64,000 nt of DNA. It comes from Streptomyces sp. V1I1. GTDB lineage: Bacteria > Actinomycetota > Actinomycetes > Streptomycetales > Streptomycetaceae. The stretch lies in the NCBI RefSeq assembly GCF_030817355.1, contig NZ_JAUSZH010000001.1, positions 3,783,001 through 3,847,000 on the forward strand. Reading direction: 5' to 3'. The notes beneath the pieces were generated by a model that searched no databases, was not told where the DNA came from, and was given only the letters and a program-made list of their open reading frames with translations. A program made the position numbers and the translations under genes. Positions 8,496 to 16,251 of this stretch are shown one piece after another (position 1 is the first letter of the stretch; the number at the start of each line of letters is the position of its first letter).

Positions 8496-8520
8496 GGGGC
8501 CCGGGCGTGATCCGGGCCCC
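8496..8520. terminator. Hairpin terminator between P450 and ribosomal protection gene
   Basis: GGGGCCCGG (8496-8504) pairs perfectly with CCGGGCCCC (8512-8520) across a 7-nt loop. It lies between two converging genes and probably serves both. Confidence 0.75.
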
Positions 8521-8529
8521 TGCGCCGCT

Positions 8530-10527
8530 TCACGCGCCCGCCCCACGCCCCGCCACCCTCCGCACGACGCGCAGCAGGTACTCCTCGCGGTTGAGCGGGT
8601 CGTTGTCCGTCCGCGGCCGGGCCGGAGTCGTGCCGCGGACCGGCTGGTAGCGGTCGAAGGCGCATTCAAGTACGCCCTCGCCACGGGTCAGCCCCGGCAG
8701 TTGCTGCTCCAGCGCATGCACGCGGGCCGCCGGAATCGCACCCTCCAGCAGGCACGACGCACCCCGGACGTCCTGCGTGTGCGGAACGGCGCCCAGCCGG
8801 GCCAGCGCGGACACAATCGGCCCCAGCACGTCCGCCGGAGCGTCGAGCCGGAAGTGGTGCATCGGCTCGTACACCCTGGTCCCGGCCTGCTTCAGCGCGC
8901 TCATCAGAACCAGCGGCGTCAGGTTGCGGAAGTCTCCGGCCGTGCTCGACATGCTCTTGTCGAAGATGGCGTGGGAGTGGCTCTGCCGCGGCCAGTAGCC
9001 GGAGTGCGTCATGGTGACCGTGCAGTCGGTGACCTCCCAGCCGTAAATCCCCTGGTGCAGCGTCTCCTTGACGGTTTCCTCGACTGCCTTGAAGAACGCG
9101 TACGGCATCGATCCGAGCTCGACCTCACGCCGGAATTCGACGCCGCTGCCGACCGGAGCCGGATCGATGCGCAGGCCGACGGTTCCGAGAAATGGATCGA
9201 GGTCCTTCTCGTAGCCCGAACCGGTGCCGATGGGCCGCTCGATGCAGATGGTCGTCGTCTCGCGGAATGTGACGTCGATGCCGAAGTCGTCGGCCAGCGT
9301 TGCCTGGATGACTTCCTTCTGCACTTCGCCGTAGAGCGAGACGGACACTTCTTGGCGAATGTCGTCCTGCCGCAGGTTGATCAGCGGGTCCTGTTCGGCG
9401 AGTTGGGTCAGCGCGAAGTGCAGCGCGCCTTTCTCGGCCGGTCGGGAGGGAACGACGACCGTTTCCAGCGTCGGCGGCGCGAAATAGTGACGCGTACCGG
9501 TCCTGCCTGATACGCCGATCTCATCCCCGATCCGGATATCGCCGAGTCCCCAGACCTTGCCGATCTGCCCCGCGGTGACCGACTCACGCCGGACGGCCGA
9601 GCCCCGCTCGAAAACGCTGATCGCGGTGGCCTTGCCCTCGTCGTCACTGCGGAATTGCAGCCGATCGCGGATTCGTACGGTCCCCGAGAACATGCGCACG
9701 TACGCGATCTTCTCCCCGGCCGGACCACGTTCGACCTTGAAGACCGTGCCCGAAACGGGGCCGTCGGCGTCGCCTTCCGTCGCGGGCAGCAGTTCCCTGA
9801 CACCGGCGATCAGCGAATCCACGCCCGCGCCGGTGATGGCTGAGCCGAAGTACACCGGGTGCACCAGGGCCTGCCCGGTCTGGGTCGCCAACTCGCAGCG
9901 GAGGCGGGCGTACGAGACGGTCGTCTCGTCGTCGACGTACGCGGCGAGAAAGGCGTCGTCGTGGTCGGCGAGCAGATCGACGAGACGGGAGGTGAAGGCG
10001 GCGTCGGCTTCGGTGCAGGGCGTCCAGCGGGCGCTACGGGTGCCGAGTTCGTCGGCCGATCCCATCGGGAGGGACGCCGGGGCGAGCTTCTCGGAAATGC
10101 TCCGCAGGACGGGTTCGTATTGAGCGCCGCTGCGGTCGATCTTGTTCACGAAGATGAGGGTCGGAATGCGGAGTCGCTGGAGCGTCCGCATCAGCACGCG
10201 GGTCTGCGCCTGCACGCCCTCCACGGCGGAGATGACGAGTACGGCGCCGTCGAGCACGCTCAGCACGCGTTCCACCTCGGCGATGAAGTCCGGGTGGCCG
10301 GGGGTGTCGATGAGATTGACGGTGATGTCATCGATGACGAAGGACACGACGGCGGACTTGATCGTGATGCCGCGTTGCCGTTCCAGCGCCAGGGAATCGG
10401 TCTGGGTGCTGCCGTCGTCGACGCTGCCGATCTCGTCGATTACACCGGCGGTGTGGAGGAGCCGCTCGGTCAGGCTTGTCTTACCGGCGTCGACATGCGC
10501 CAGGATTCCGAGGTTCAACGTCCGCAC
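8530..10527 (-). CDS. Ribosomal protection protein, TetM/OtrA-like translational GTPase
   Basis: A 665-residue EF-G-like GTPase of the tetracycline ribosomal protection group. Motifs are the G1 loop AHVDAGKTSL, the switch region RGITIKSA, G3 DTPGHPDF, G4 VNKID and G5 GSAITGAGVD, followed by EF-G domains II-V with a C-terminal region like Otr(A)/TetM. Such proteins release tetracycline from the 30S A site; in Streptomyces they also occur outside oxytetracycline clusters as general drug tolerance genes. The start is the GTG at 10527, weakly preceded by AAAGGA 14 nt upstream, and it overlaps a 36-codon leader ORF that has a much stronger ribosome binding site. No biosynthetic genes are nearby. 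Confidence 0.88.
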   Translation of the reverse strand: MRTLNLGILAHVDAGKTSLTERLLHTAGVIDEIGSVDDGSTQTDSLALERQRGITIKSAVVSFVIDDITVNLIDTPGHPDFIAEVERVLSVLDGAVLVISAVEGVQAQTRVLMRTLQRLRIPTLIFVNKIDRSGAQYEPVLRSISEKLAPASLPMGSADELGTRSARWTPCTEADAAFTSRLVDLLADHDDAFLAAYVDDETTVSYARLRCELATQTGQALVHPVYFGSAITGAGVDSLIAGVRELLPATEGDADGPVSGTVFKVERGPAGEKIAYVRMFSGTVRIRDRLQFRSDDEGKATAISVFERGSAVRRESVTAGQIGKVWGLGDIRIGDEIGVSGRTGTRHYFAPPTLETVVVPSRPAEKGALHFALTQLAEQDPLINLRQDDIRQEVSVSLYGEVQKEVIQATLADDFGIDVTFRETTTICIERPIGTGSGYEKDLDPFLGTVGLRIDPAPVGSGVEFRREVELGSMPYAFFKAVEETVKETLHQGIYGWEVTDCTVTMTHSGYWPRQSHSHAIFDKSMSSTAGDFRNLTPLVLMSALKQAGTRVYEPMHHFRLDAPADVLGPIVSALARLGAVPHTQDVRGASCLLEGAIPAARVHALEQQLPGLTRGEGVLECAFDRYQPVRGTTPARPRTDNDPLNREEYLLRVVRRVAGRGAGA

Positions 10528-10591
10528 GAAGCGTCATGTCCTTTAGGTGGGTGGAAATTACCTGCTGGGTGGACATGGACGTAGTGCGCAT
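10481..10591 (-). CDS. Leader peptide ORF overlapping the ribosomal protection gene start
   Basis: A 36-codon ORF starts at ATG 10591 behind CCAGGAGGAGACCTCA and stops at 10481, 47 bp inside the downstream gene in a different frame. Its Thr/Ser/Gln-rich beginning (MRTTSMSTQQVISTHLKDM) has no recognised domain. The layout suggests translational coupling or drug-dependent attenuation: a stalled or terminating ribosome would expose or reach the weak GTG start of the resistance gene. tet(M) genes are known to be controlled through leader peptides; whether this one is homologous is unknown. Confidence 0.6.
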   Translation of the reverse strand: MRTTSMSTQQVISTHLKDMTLRADVEPRNPGACRRR

Positions 10592-10626
10592 TGAGGTCTC
10601 CTCCTGGTGGTTCGGCTGTCGCGGGG

Positions 10627-10656
10627 AGTACAGCGGATGGCTGCCGGGGTGGGCAA
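10627..10656 (-). promoter_or_regulatory. Candidate promoter of the leader/resistance operon
   Basis: Reading on the minus strand, TTGCCC (10656-10651) and TGTACT (10632-10627) are separated by 18 bp, a reasonable sigma-HrdB-like promoter about 35 bp upstream of the leader ATG. It is the only plausible pair between the terminator at 10671-10703 and the leader ORF. Confidence 0.4.
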
Positions 10657-10670
10657 GCGATTTAATGGCC

Positions 10671-10703
10671 GGTGCGGGACCGGGCTCGAGCCGGTCCCGC
10701 ACC
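10671..10703. terminator. Terminator after the toxin-antitoxin operon
   Basis: GGTGCGGGACCGG (10671-10683) pairs with CCGGTCCCGCACC (10691-10703), a 13-bp stem with a 7-nt loop, directly after the stop of the PIN gene. It separates this operon from the resistance leader region transcribed in the same direction. Confidence 0.7.
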
Positions 10704-10708
10704 GCGTA

Positions 10709-11149
10709 CTACTCGACGATCCGGATCGTCCGGATGCCAGTGCCCCGGTACCGCGAAGGTGCCCGCGTCAGCACGGGCCGACCGCGAGGCCACTCGACGG
10801 ACGGCCGCGCGAGGTGCAGCGCGTGCGCGCTGCTCCAGTCGTTCTCCGCCTTCTCCGGGGCGTCGCCGTCGGCGTCAATGCGCAGCTGCTTGCCGACCGC
10901 CATGGCTCCGGCGAAGTCGAGCGCCGTGATGTCCACGGACGGCAGCGCGCCGATGTGCTCGGCCACGCCTGCGCGTTCGGCCTCTGCGGCAGTCAGGCAC
11001 AGGGCCGGGATGTAGACGCGCTGCGCCGGGTTCTTCTCGGCCTCGGTGACAAGGCGCGAGGCCATGCTGTTGCCTGCGCCGAGCGCGAGGGCGGCGGTGT
11101 CGTCGAAGACGACGGCACGCGGCAGCGGATACTGCTTCCGGGCCGTCAC
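10709..11149 (-). CDS. PIN-domain-like toxin (VapC-type)
   Basis: A 146-residue protein with a divergent PIN pattern. There is an early acid in AVVFDDTAALALG, a mid-chain AAEAERAG, an acid in NDWSSAHALHLA and a C-terminal VLTRAPSRYRG strand. PIN toxins are Mg-dependent ribonucleases, often cutting tRNA or rRNA. The gene overlaps the upstream RHH antitoxin gene by 4 bp, the standard order of a vapBC module. Catalytic acids are inferred by position only, so activity is unproven. Confidence 0.75.
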   Translation of the reverse strand: MTARKQYPLPRAVVFDDTAALALGAGNSMASRLVTEAEKNPAQRVYIPALCLTAAEAERAGVAEHIGALPSVDITALDFAGAMAVGKQLRIDADGDAPEKAENDWSSAHALHLARPSVEWPRGRPVLTRAPSRYRGTGIRTIRIVE

Positions 11150-11412
11150 TGGATCTCCCCGATCCGTCCGGCCTCAAGGTCGGCCCACAGCTGCTCGCCG
11201 GCCTTCTCGTCCTCCTCCGTGTACGGCCTGCCGAGGAAGTGCTCCTCGACGTACGCCTTGGTCTCCTCGTACTGCTTCTGGAGCTCTTCCTTGGTGGGCG
11301 TGGCACCCGCGAGCTGCGCGACCAGGTCGCGCATGGTCATCCCGCGCTCGCGAGCGAGCTCCAGCAGACGGTCACGGACGGCAGGGTCGACCTTGATCGT
11401 GGTGTCAGCCAT
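11146..11412 (-). CDS. Ribbon-helix-helix antitoxin (VapB-type)
   Basis: 88 residues from the ATG at 11412. The N-terminal RHH DNA-binding motif is MADTTIKVDPAVRDRLLELA; the acidic C-terminal part (ATPTKEELQKQYEETKAYVE) would wrap the PIN toxin. A GTG at 11466 with GGAAGG upstream would add 18 residues, but then a perfect palindrome would lie inside the coding region. The ATG lies 6 nt after TATACT, so leaderless translation is plausible. It is coupled (ATGA overlap) to the toxin gene. Confidence 0.82.
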   Translation of the reverse strand: MADTTIKVDPAVRDRLLELARERGMTMRDLVAQLAGATPTKEELQKQYEETKAYVEEHFLGRPYTEEDEKAGEQLWADLEAGRIGEIQ

Positions 11413-11419
11413 GGTCACA

Positions 11420-11436
11420 GTATACCGTCGGTATAC
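11420..11436. promoter_or_regulatory. Perfect palindrome at the antitoxin promoter (autoregulatory operator)
   Basis: GTATACC-GTC-GGTATAC is an exact 17-bp palindrome. On the minus strand its right half forms TATACT, a -10 hexamer, 6 nt before the antitoxin ATG. Binding of the RHH protein here would block transcription, the usual conditional autorepression of toxin-antitoxin operons. Confidence 0.7.
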
Positions 11437-11675
11437 CACTTCCGGGCGCTCTAATGCGATGGTCACGACGACCTTCCTTCAGTAGGGGTACGTGCCAACG
11501 GACTATGCCAGCGCCCGAGTTCAGCTGCCCGGCCCATCGAAGCCGTTCACCCCCAGGGTGACCTCAGGACGAACATCCGGCATCGGGACCAGTAACCCGC
11601 TCCCACACCCCCCCGCTGCCCTCCTACCGTTGCCGCCCGCCAGGCAGTGCAGGGGGAGTGCGAGGAGAAGAACCC

Positions 11676-13202
11676 GTGGAGTGGCTCAGCGCCGAGAATG
11701 CCGTGGCCGTCCTCACCGCCGTACTCGGCATCCTGGCCTCCGGGGCCGTGCTCTGGTACGAACGCCGGGTGCCGCGGCGCAAGCGCATCGGGTACCGGGT
11801 GCAGCTGGACACCCCGATCGGCAGCAACGTACGCAGCGGGCGGCCCAACTTCCGGCTCGGGCTGTTCAACGAGACACCGGAGATGTCCGACGCCACGCTC
11901 GTACTCCTACGCATCGAGAACGACGGCTCACAGAGCATCGCCGACAACGACTACACCGGGCGCGAAGTCCACGGCCTGACCGCCGAGTTCACCGACCGCA
12001 CCATCCGCGCCATCGCCGTCACGCAGCCGCTCGGCGCCGAGCATCTGATGGACCATTTCACCCCCGCCGCGGGCATGCGGCACAGCGGCAGCACGATCTA
12101 TCTGCCGCGCGTCCCGCTCAACCGCGGGCAGCACTTCAAGCTGCTGGTGCTGCTCACCGGCGCGGGCGTCGGCAGCGAGATCACCGTCACCGGCGGCATC
12201 CGGGACGGCCAGGTGATGCCGAACCGTTCCATCACGCCCGACGACAAGCCGCCGCAGTTCAGCAGACCCGCGCGGCTGATCACCGTGCTGCTCACGGCCT
12301 GCGTCATCACGCTCGCGTCGATCATCGTCGTACGGGACGACACCCGGCCCCCGATCGGCTGCGCCAAAGGCACGCTGACGCTGACCGGTTCGACCGCCTT
12401 CGCGCCGGTGGTGAAGGAGCTGGCGAAGAAGTACGAGAAGGACTGCGAAGGCTCCACCGTCATCGTCGACGCGCACGGCAGCACCGCCGGGATAAGAGCG
12501 CTCGCGGAGGCCGGCGCACAGGCCAAGAACGGCTCCCCCGCGCTGATCGCCCTCGCCGACGGGCCCAAGCCGGGCGGCTATCCGCAGCTGCGCGAGAACC
12601 GCGTCGCCGTCTCCGTCTTCGCGCTCGTCGTCAACGACCGGGTGCCGGTGCGGAATCTCTCGGCCGACGAGATACGCAGGCTCTACCGCGGCGAGATCAA
12701 CAACTGGAACCAGCTGAACGGGCCCGATATGCCCGTGCTGCTGGTCAGCAGGGACGCCAACTCCGGTACCCGCGAGGTGTTCCAGCGCCGGGTGCTGCGG
12801 CGGAACGAGCCCGCGAACTCCTCGCGCGACTGCGAGAGCAAGGACGACGGCGAGGCCAAGGTCGTACGCTGCGAACTCGACAGCACGGAACAGGTGCTGA
12901 ACACCGTGGCCCGGCTGCCGGGAGCGATCGGCTACAGCGAACTGCGGGCCGGGACCGGGCTCAAGGGGCTGCACCGGCTGAACATCGACGGGGAGCCGCC
13001 GTCCGTGGACGACATCGGCGAGAGCGCGTATCCGTACCGGGAGATCGAGTACGCGTACACCTACGGCCAGCCGCCCGCCGACTCGCTCGCCTCAAGTTTC
13101 CTCGGCTACATGAGCCGGGGGAACGGGCAGGACGTCATCCGCACGCACGGCCATCTGCCGTGCGCGACGCCGAAGGGGCTGCGGATCTGCGGCGAGGGCT
13201 GA
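11676..13202 (+). CDS. Membrane-anchored PstS-like substrate-binding protein with N-terminal extra domain
   Basis: 508 residues from GTG 11676, preceded by GAGGAG 8 nt upstream. A first transmembrane helix (about 8-26) is followed by a 170-residue domain of unknown type, a second helix near 205-225 (ITVLLTACVITLASIIVV), then a PstS-type periplasmic-binding domain. The latter contains GTLTLTGSTAFAPVVKELA, LYRGEINNWNQLNG and DANSGTREVFQRRVL, the phosphate-binding protein signatures. No PstCAB genes are nearby, so it may be a sensor or a phosphate-linked signalling protein rather than part of a transporter. Four cysteines in the C-terminal domain could form disulfides. Confidence 0.85.
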   Translation: MEWLSAENAVAVLTAVLGILASGAVLWYERRVPRRKRIGYRVQLDTPIGSNVRSGRPNFRLGLFNETPEMSDATLVLLRIENDGSQSIADNDYTGREVHGLTAEFTDRTIRAIAVTQPLGAEHLMDHFTPAAGMRHSGSTIYLPRVPLNRGQHFKLLVLLTGAGVGSEITVTGGIRDGQVMPNRSITPDDKPPQFSRPARLITVLLTACVITLASIIVVRDDTRPPIGCAKGTLTLTGSTAFAPVVKELAKKYEKDCEGSTVIVDAHGSTAGIRALAEAGAQAKNGSPALIALADGPKPGGYPQLRENRVAVSVFALVVNDRVPVRNLSADEIRRLYRGEINNWNQLNGPDMPVLLVSRDANSGTREVFQRRVLRRNEPANSSRDCESKDDGEAKVVRCELDSTEQVLNTVARLPGAIGYSELRAGTGLKGLHRLNIDGEPPSVDDIGESAYPYREIEYAYTYGQPPADSLASSFLGYMSRGNGQDVIRTHGHLPCATPKGLRICGEG

Positions 13203-13241
13203 CCGGACGAGCTCGAACAGCAACCGTTCAAGCTCGTCCGG
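13203..13241. terminator. Terminator after the PstS-like gene
   Basis: CCGGACGAGCT and AGCTCGTCCGG pair perfectly, extended by GAA/TTC past one mismatch, with a short loop. It begins one base after the stop codon. Confidence 0.75.
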
Positions 13242-13282
13242 ACAGCCGACCGGCGTGGTCGACCAATCTGGCCGACCGGCCC

Positions 13283-13459
13283 AGGGCGTGTTTTAGAAGT
13301 CCCGCCTGCCCCGCGACGCCTGGCACGCACACTCGCGATGTTGTCGGAGTCGCCCAAGTACGCCCAGTACGAGGGCGATCCTCCGCCTTGCGATTGCACG
13401 CACCAGACGCCGCGGGGCCCGCCCTTCGGGCGGACGGCGCTACTTCTAAAACACGCCCT
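13283..13459. mobile_element. MITE-like element with 18-bp perfect terminal inverted repeats
   Basis: AGGGCGTGTTTTAGAAGT at 13283-13300 is repeated exactly in inverted orientation at 13442-13459, enclosing a 177-bp element with no coding sequence. Internally it has CCGCCCTTCGGGCGG, a small hairpin. The AG of the purA stop codon (TAG, 13460-13458) belongs to the terminal repeat, so the insertion sits exactly at the end of purA. Elements bounded by similar GGGCGTGTTT ends are common in Streptomyces; the transposase that moves this one is not encoded here. Confidence 0.8.
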
Positions 13460-14744
13460 AGTCGAGGAACGAGTTGATCTCGATCGTCTCGGTACGGCCG
13501 GGACCGACCCCGATCGCCGAGATCGGCGCGCCCGACATCTCCTCCAGCGCCTTCACATAGTCCTGCGCGTTCTTCGGCAGGTCCGCGAAGGTCTTCGCCT
13601 TGGTGATGTCCTCGGACCAGCCCGGCAGCATCTCGTAGACCGGCTTCGCGTGGTGGAAGTCGGTCTGGGAGTACGGGAGTTCCTCGACACGCCTGCCGTC
13701 GATCTCGTACGCGACACACACCGGGATCTGCTCCCAGCCGGTCAGCACGTCCAGCTTGGTGAGGAAGAAGTCGGTGAGGCCGTTGACCCGGGTCGCGTAG
13801 CGCGCGATGACCGCGTCGAACCAGCCGCAGCGGCGGTCGCGGCCGGTGGTCACGCCCCGCTCGCCGCCGATGCGGCGCAGCGCCTCACCGTCCTCGTCGA
13901 AGAGCTCCGTCGGGAACGGGCCCGCGCCGACGCGGGTCGTGTACGCCTTGAGGATGCCGATGACCCGGCTGATCTTCGTCGGGCCGACGCCGGCGCCGGT
14001 GCAGGCGCCGCCCGCGGTCGGGTTCGACGAGGTGACGAAGGGATACGTGCCGTGGTCGACGTCGAGCAGCGTGCCCTGGCCGCCCTCGAAGAGGACGACC
14101 TTGCCCTCGTCGATCGCGTTGTTCAGGATCAGCGTGGTGTCGGCGACGTACGGCTTGATCTGCTCCGCGTACTGGAGCATCTCCTCAACGATCTTGCCGG
14201 CCTCGATGGCGCGGCGGTTGTAGACCTTGGCGAGGAGCTGGTTCTTGGACTCCAGCGCCGCCTCGACCTTCTGCTCCAGGATCGACTCGTCGTAGAGGTC
14301 CTGGACGCGGATGCCGGTGCGGTTGATCTTGTCGGCGTAGGTCGGGCCGATGCCGCGGCCGGTCGTGCCGATCTTCCGCTTGCCGAGGAACCGTTCCGTC
14401 ACCTTGTCGAGAGTGACGTTGTACGGAGTGATCAAGTGCGCGTTACCGCTGATCAGCAGCTTGGACGTGTCGATGCCACGATCGTTCAGCCCGCTCAGCT
14501 CGGAGAGCAGAACCGCCGGATCCACGACGACGCCGTTGCCGATGACCGGAGTACATCCCGGCGAGAGGATTCCGGAAGGGAGGAGATGCAGCGCATACTT
14601 CTGATCGCCCACGACGACCGTGTGGCCGGCATTGTTGCCGCCCTGATAGCGCACTACATAATCCACGGATCCACCGAGCAGGTCGGTGGCCTTTCCCTTG
14701 CCTTCGTCACCCCACTGAGCACCGAGCAGCACAAGTGCGGGCAC
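13458..14744 (-). CDS. purA: Adenylosuccinate synthetase
   Basis: 428 residues, full length. It makes adenylosuccinate from IMP, aspartate and GTP, the first committed step to AMP, in the cytoplasm. The N-terminus shows the GTP loop GDEGKGK with catalytic D13, then QGGNNAGHT with the catalytic His, IMP-binding [19 protein letters not shown] and [18 protein letters not shown]. The start is GTG 14744 with GGAAGGGG upstream. The stop codon is completed by the MITE-like element, which could also have replaced the native terminator. Confidence 0.98.
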   Translation of the reverse strand: MPALVLLGAQWGDEGKGKATDLLGGSVDYVVRYQGGNNAGHTVVVGDQKYALHLLPSGILSPGCTPVIGNGVVVDPAVLLSELSGLNDRGIDTSKLLISGNAHLITPYNVTLDKVTERFLGKRKIGTTGRGIGPTYADKINRTGIRVQDLYDESILEQKVEAALESKNQLLAKVYNRRAIEAGKIVEEMLQYAEQIKPYVADTTLILNNAIDEGKVVLFEGGQGTLLDVDHGTYPFVTSSNPTAGGACTGAGVGPTKISRVIGILKAYTTRVGAGPFPTELFDEDGEALRRIGGERGVTTGRDRRCGWFDAVIARYATRVNGLTDFFLTKLDVLTGWEQIPVCVAYEIDGRRVEELPYSQTDFHHAKPVYEMLPGWSEDITKAKTFADLPKNAQDYVKALEEMSGAPISAIGVGPGRTETIEINSFLD

Positions 14745-14835
14745 AGGCGTACACCCCTTCCGGGCGGGGCAAGACCAAGGTCAGGGGGCCTGAGCCGTGC
14801 CTGAGTCTTCGGACCGGTTGCCCCGGAATAGACGA

Positions 14836-14863
14836 AGCCCCTGGCGCAATAGCGCAAGGGGCT
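14836..14863. terminator. Strong hairpin between purA and the lipid-kinase-like gene
   Basis: AGCCCCTGGCGC and GCGCAAGGGGCT form a 12-bp stem with one mismatch and the loop AATA. It lies upstream of both divergent starts (14744 and 14898), so it is not behind a gene. It may be a structured purA leader, an attenuator or a barrier to antisense transcription. Confidence 0.5.
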
Positions 14864-14897
14864 CTTGCACAAAGATGCTACCCGAGGAAGGACCGAG

Positions 14898-15728
14898 GTG
14901 TCGGCTCACGACCAGCTACTGGTGGTCATCGACCCGGTCGCCCGCCGAAGTGACGGCGAGTCCGTGCGGATCGCGAAAGATGTGCTGTGTGGCGGGTCGG
15001 AGGCGAAGATCTGCCTCCCCGAGGGGCCGGAGGAATTCGCGCGGGCACTGGCCCGCAGGGGGTCGCGGCGGCCAGTGGTGATCGGTGACGACCGGGCGCT
15101 GCTGCGTGCGGTGGCGCTGCTGCACCGGGACCGCTGGCTGGGCGACGGGGCGCTGGCACTGGTGCCGGTAGGGCCGTCCGCCTCCGTGGAACTGGCGCAT
15201 TCGCTGGGCGTGCCCCGGGGGGCGGTGGCGGCGGCGCGGGCGGTGCTCGACGGAGCCGTACGCCGCCTTGACCTGCTGGTGGACGAGAGCGACGGCGTCG
15301 TGCTGGGGGATCTGTCGATCCCGGCGGCGTCGGCGCGGGCGGCTCCCGGGGCGAACGGCGTGTCGGTGTGGGACACCTGCCGCTCGCTGGTCCGCACGCT
15401 GGTCCGCCCGCCGCCGGCTCCGGTGGTGCGGACGCACCGGCTGCGGGTGGAGGCGGACGGGGTGCTGCTGACGGACCTGGACCGGGTGGTGGAGGCGGTG
15501 ACGGTGCGGGCGGGCGACGGCCGCGCGGAGGTGGTCGTCCGACACGGCGCGCATGCGGAGCCGGTCATGGCCCGCGCCTCGACGGTGACGGTCTCGGGGG
15601 CGGACTTCCGCTACCGGGCGGACGCGATGGTGACGGGGCCGGTGAGGACGCGGACGTGGACGCTGCGGGCGGGGGCGTGGGGGTTGACGCTGCCGTCGGG
15701 GGCGGTGGTGGCGGGCGCGGGGGGTTAG
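14898..15728 (+). CDS. Diacylglycerol-kinase-like protein, catalytic motif degenerate
   Basis: 276 residues from GTG 14898, preceded by GAGGAAGGA. The layout matches the DAGK/sphingosine-kinase fold of Streptomyces proteins next to purA: an N-terminal nucleotide-binding half (QLLVVIDPVARR, VVIGDDRALLRAVALLHRDR) and a C-terminal beta-rich lipid-binding half (HRLRVEADGVLLTDLD, ARASTVTVSGADFRYRAD). The canonical GGDGT loop is replaced by VVIGDDRALLRA, so catalytic activity is doubtful. Function is inferred from fold similarity only. Confidence 0.7.
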   Translation: MSAHDQLLVVIDPVARRSDGESVRIAKDVLCGGSEAKICLPEGPEEFARALARRGSRRPVVIGDDRALLRAVALLHRDRWLGDGALALVPVGPSASVELAHSLGVPRGAVAAARAVLDGAVRRLDLLVDESDGVVLGDLSIPAASARAAPGANGVSVWDTCRSLVRTLVRPPPAPVVRTHRLRVEADGVLLTDLDRVVEAVTVRAGDGRAEVVVRHGAHAEPVMARASTVTVSGADFRYRADAMVTGPVRTRTWTLRAGAWGLTLPSGAVVAGAGG

Positions 15729-15739
15729 CCGGGGCCGTC

Positions 15740-16200
15740 CGGCTGCCGGTTTGTCCTCAATCGCCGGACGGGCTGGATTTGCCCGGCCCGTCCGGCAGAC
15801 GGGACGTGGGCGCTGGTCGTGGCGGGGCTGGTGGGTCTGCGCAGGCGGGACATGCAGACCTGACGGCCCCGGCAACCGGCTCCGCCCCGGACCCGGCGCC
15901 TCAATCGCCGCCGGGGCTGGTTTCGGGGCTCGGCCCCGGACCCCCGCGCCTCAAACGCCGACGGGGCTTGGATACGGGGCTCCGCCCCGGGCCCCGCGCC
16001 TCAATCGCCGGAGGGGCTGGATGTCGCGTCCGGGACCGCGCCACAAGCTCCCCCAGACTTCGTCCGGGGGGGGACCCCCACGAGGCCTAAATTTCCCGCC
16101 GGTCTGCCTGAATCTTCAGACCGACCGGCGGAAATCAGCCCGTCCGGCGATTGAGGACAACGCCCGAAGGGCGTACCGGGGTCTGGGGCGGAGCCCCCCA
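15740..16200. repeat. Cluster of intergenic Streptomyces repeats
   Basis: The 523-bp gap between the DAGK-like gene and the P450 carries no gene. It holds at least four copies of the module CCTCAAWCGCCGRMGGGGCTGG with GGGGCTCCGCCCCGGG pieces (15755, 15898, 15948 and 16000, with inverted copies near 16130 and 16185), and a CTCCCCCAGACTTCGTCCGG hairpin near 16048-16080. Such blocks sit between convergent genes and probably terminate transcription. Confidence 0.75.
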
Positions 16201-16251
16201 CGCGGCGGAGCCGCAAATCGATACAGCGGGAAGGGGCGGGGTGGGGAAAAG

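Noticed and set aside
13291..13300. GTTTTAGA stretch resembling part of a type II CRISPR repeat
   Set aside because: It is part of the terminal inverted repeat of the MITE-like element; there is no second direct copy, spacer or cas gene.
11492..13477. Long open frame overlapping the PstS-like gene on the same strand
   Set aside because: Extreme Arg content and no domains; the PstS-like frame has clear motifs and a good ribosome binding site.
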